Below are positions 6,564-7,251 of a stretch of 7,251 bases of DNA, one piece after another. The notes under the pieces were generated by a model, which did no database searches, had not been told where the DNA came from, and saw only the letters and a list, made by a program, of their open reading frames with translations. Source of the DNA: Nocardioides sp. (GTDB lineage: Bacteria; Actinomycetota; Actinomycetes; Propionibacteriales; Nocardioidaceae); NCBI GenBank assembly GCA_029264225.1, contig JARICB010000444.1:1-7251 (forward strand), read 5' to 3'. The translations under genes and the position numbers were made by a program. Every line of letters begins with the position of its first letter. The first letter of the stretch is position 1.

Positions 6564-6584
6564 ATGTTTGCAGGATCAGGGGCC
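6550..6584 (+). terminator. Strong 15-bp hairpin, likely terminator
   Basis: GGCCTCTGACCTGCA (6550-6564) pairs with TGCAGG-A-TCAGGGGCC (6569-6584): 15 pairs, one G-U wobble (6554/6580), one bulged A (6575) and a TGTT loop. CCTTTCC follows on the plus strand, a weak pyrimidine tail. It lies about 190 bases after the toxin stop and could end the HTH/toxin operon as a U-poor actinobacterial terminator. A recombination site is the alternative, because its arm recurs at 6450-6460. Confidence 0.5.
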
Positions 6585-6601
6585 CTTTCCGTTCCCCCTG
6601 G

Positions 6602-6621
6602 TCCCCCGGTTAACCGGGGGA
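6602..6621. repeat. 20-bp perfect palindrome with repeated CCGGGGG block
   Basis: TCCCCCGGTT followed by AACCGGGGGA is a perfect 20-bp palindrome centred on TTAA/GTTAAC. The CCGGGGG half (6614-6620) recurs at 6633-6639, so the left arm could pair with either copy. No T-run follows, which favours a protein-binding site or structured leader over a terminator. Confidence 0.5.
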
Positions 6622-6717
6622 ATCGACACTTCCCGGGGGCTGCAACACCCCAGAAGATGACACAAACCTCGAGAAGTCCACCGGATCGACCGTGACGCCA
6701 CTCGAACGATCCGGCGA

Positions 6718-7154
6718 ATGCGTCTCTCGGAGTCCGACCACGCCACCCTGCCTACGGGGGCATCGGGACGTGGAACCTCCAGGGGCGTTGGGACGCCCGC
6801 CATCTGGCGCTGACTGAGGTGATGGACTGTGACGTCCTGTTGCTCACCGAGGTCTCCGAGCGGGTCGAGATCCCGGGGTACGACCTGCATCTCGGAAGCT
6901 TGCCGCTGACGCCCAAGCGCCCGTGGGCTCCGGTCGGCTCTCGCCTGCTGATGACTCCCCTGCCCGACCCGCACGGCGCCTCAGCATTGGGCGATGTGGC
7001 CGGTCTCCGCGTGTGCTCCTCGATCCTTCCGTGGCGCTCATGCGGTTCTCGGGAGCCTAGGGTGGGTGCCACTACGGCAGAGAGGACCACCGCCGCCGCT
7101 CAGACCGAACACCGACCGTCGCTAGGACGCGTCGACGAAGTAGGTAGGGGATGA
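6718..7154 (+). pseudogene. Endonuclease/exonuclease/phosphatase-family remnant
   Basis: The frame ending at TGA 7152-7154 reads IGTWNLQGRWDARHLAL (6762 on), CDVLLLTEVSERVEIPGY, AVGSRLLMTPLPDPHG-like sequence and GLRVCSSILPWRSCGSREP. This is the N-terminal part of an EEP-fold (DNase I-like) protein, including the TWN and LLLTE elements; Glu of LLLTE is the expected metal ligand. The catalytic Asp-x-Asn, SDH and related C-terminal motifs are absent; the frame ends soon after TTAAAQTEHRP. The conserved TWNLQGRW lies upstream of the first in-frame start (GTG 6819). ATG 6718 (MRLSESDHATLPTG) would join it if one base were added to the G-run at 6756-6760. The gene thus has a frameshifted start and a truncated C-terminus. 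No function is expected. Confidence 0.7.
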
Positions 7155-7155
7155 A

Positions 7156-7251
7156 ATGCAAGCGTTTGAGTATGGCATCGGAATCGGTTTCCCTGTCCTT
7201 TTTCTGGTTCTCTTCAGCCCGCCAGTCATTGAACGGCTCGGGCCCAACAGG
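7156..7251 (+). CDS. Start of a probable small membrane protein (runs off window)
   Basis: ATG 7156 follows AGGGG (7146-7150) at a good spacing and opens MQAFEYGIGIGF, then the hydrophobic PVLFLVLFSPPVI, then ERLGPNR. One transmembrane segment near the N-terminus is likely. It is open to the window end, so the family cannot be named. An overlapping ATG at 7151 opens a less protein-like frame. Confidence 0.4.
   Translation, partial: MQAFEYGIGIGFPVLFLVLFSPPVIERLGPNR

Noticed and set aside
6361..6660. tRNA gene or tRNA 3' fragment as an attachment site
   Set aside because: No cloverleaf, T-loop GGTTCRA-type motif or CCA-adjacent acceptor stem could be found on either strand.
6576..7090. Minus-strand open frames over the EEP remnant
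   Set aside because: The plus strand encodes recognisable EEP motifs, and the opposite frames show low-complexity Arg/Ser-rich translation.

Overview
This is a GC-rich window with strongly G/C-biased third codon positions. It carries gene families typical of actinobacteria, including the integrase/excisionase pair, a Cys4 plus NERD protein, and an HTH plus AbiEii-like pair. I cannot name the genus. No rRNA or tRNA gene and no CRISPR array is visible.

Left part (1-1268, minus strand): the decayed integration module of a mobile element. A tyrosine integrase runs off the left edge and is broken by two single-base frameshifts. The excisionase in front of it is broken by a two-base frameshift and a Trp-to-stop change. 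Positions 1269-1495 are non-coding and hold a palindrome, two exact 15-bp direct repeats and possible -10 boxes.

Middle (1496-4246): two intact, convergent genes. The first encodes a 615-aa fusion of a PD-(D/E)xK-type nuclease region with a Schlafen-group-3 (DUF2075) helicase. The second, on the minus strand, encodes a Cys4 zinc-finger plus NERD nuclease-like protein. Divergent from it is a dead HTH-nucleotidyltransferase gene (4227-4818) whose reading frame breaks exactly at the active-site Gly-Ser motif.

Right-middle (4871-6360): an intact two-gene operon with a GTGA overlap and a strong internal Shine-Dalgarno. It encodes a helix-turn-helix protein and an AbiEii-like nucleotidyltransferase, a candidate type IV-like toxin-antitoxin or abortive-infection module.

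Right end (6361-7251): about 330 bp of non-coding DNA rich in short repeats and hairpins. It is followed by a start-less, truncated endonuclease/exonuclease/phosphatase-family remnant and the first 32 codons of a probable small membrane protein that leaves the window.

Overall reading (inference): this looks like the remnant of an integrative element. Its mobility genes and one passenger nucleotidyltransferase have decayed, while three candidate defence or nucleic-acid-processing units (nuclease-helicase, NERD protein, HTH/AbiEii pair) are open and apparently maintained. All but one of the breaks are frame breaks and the clear ones are 1-2 base indels, so an assembly-error explanation must be excluded first.
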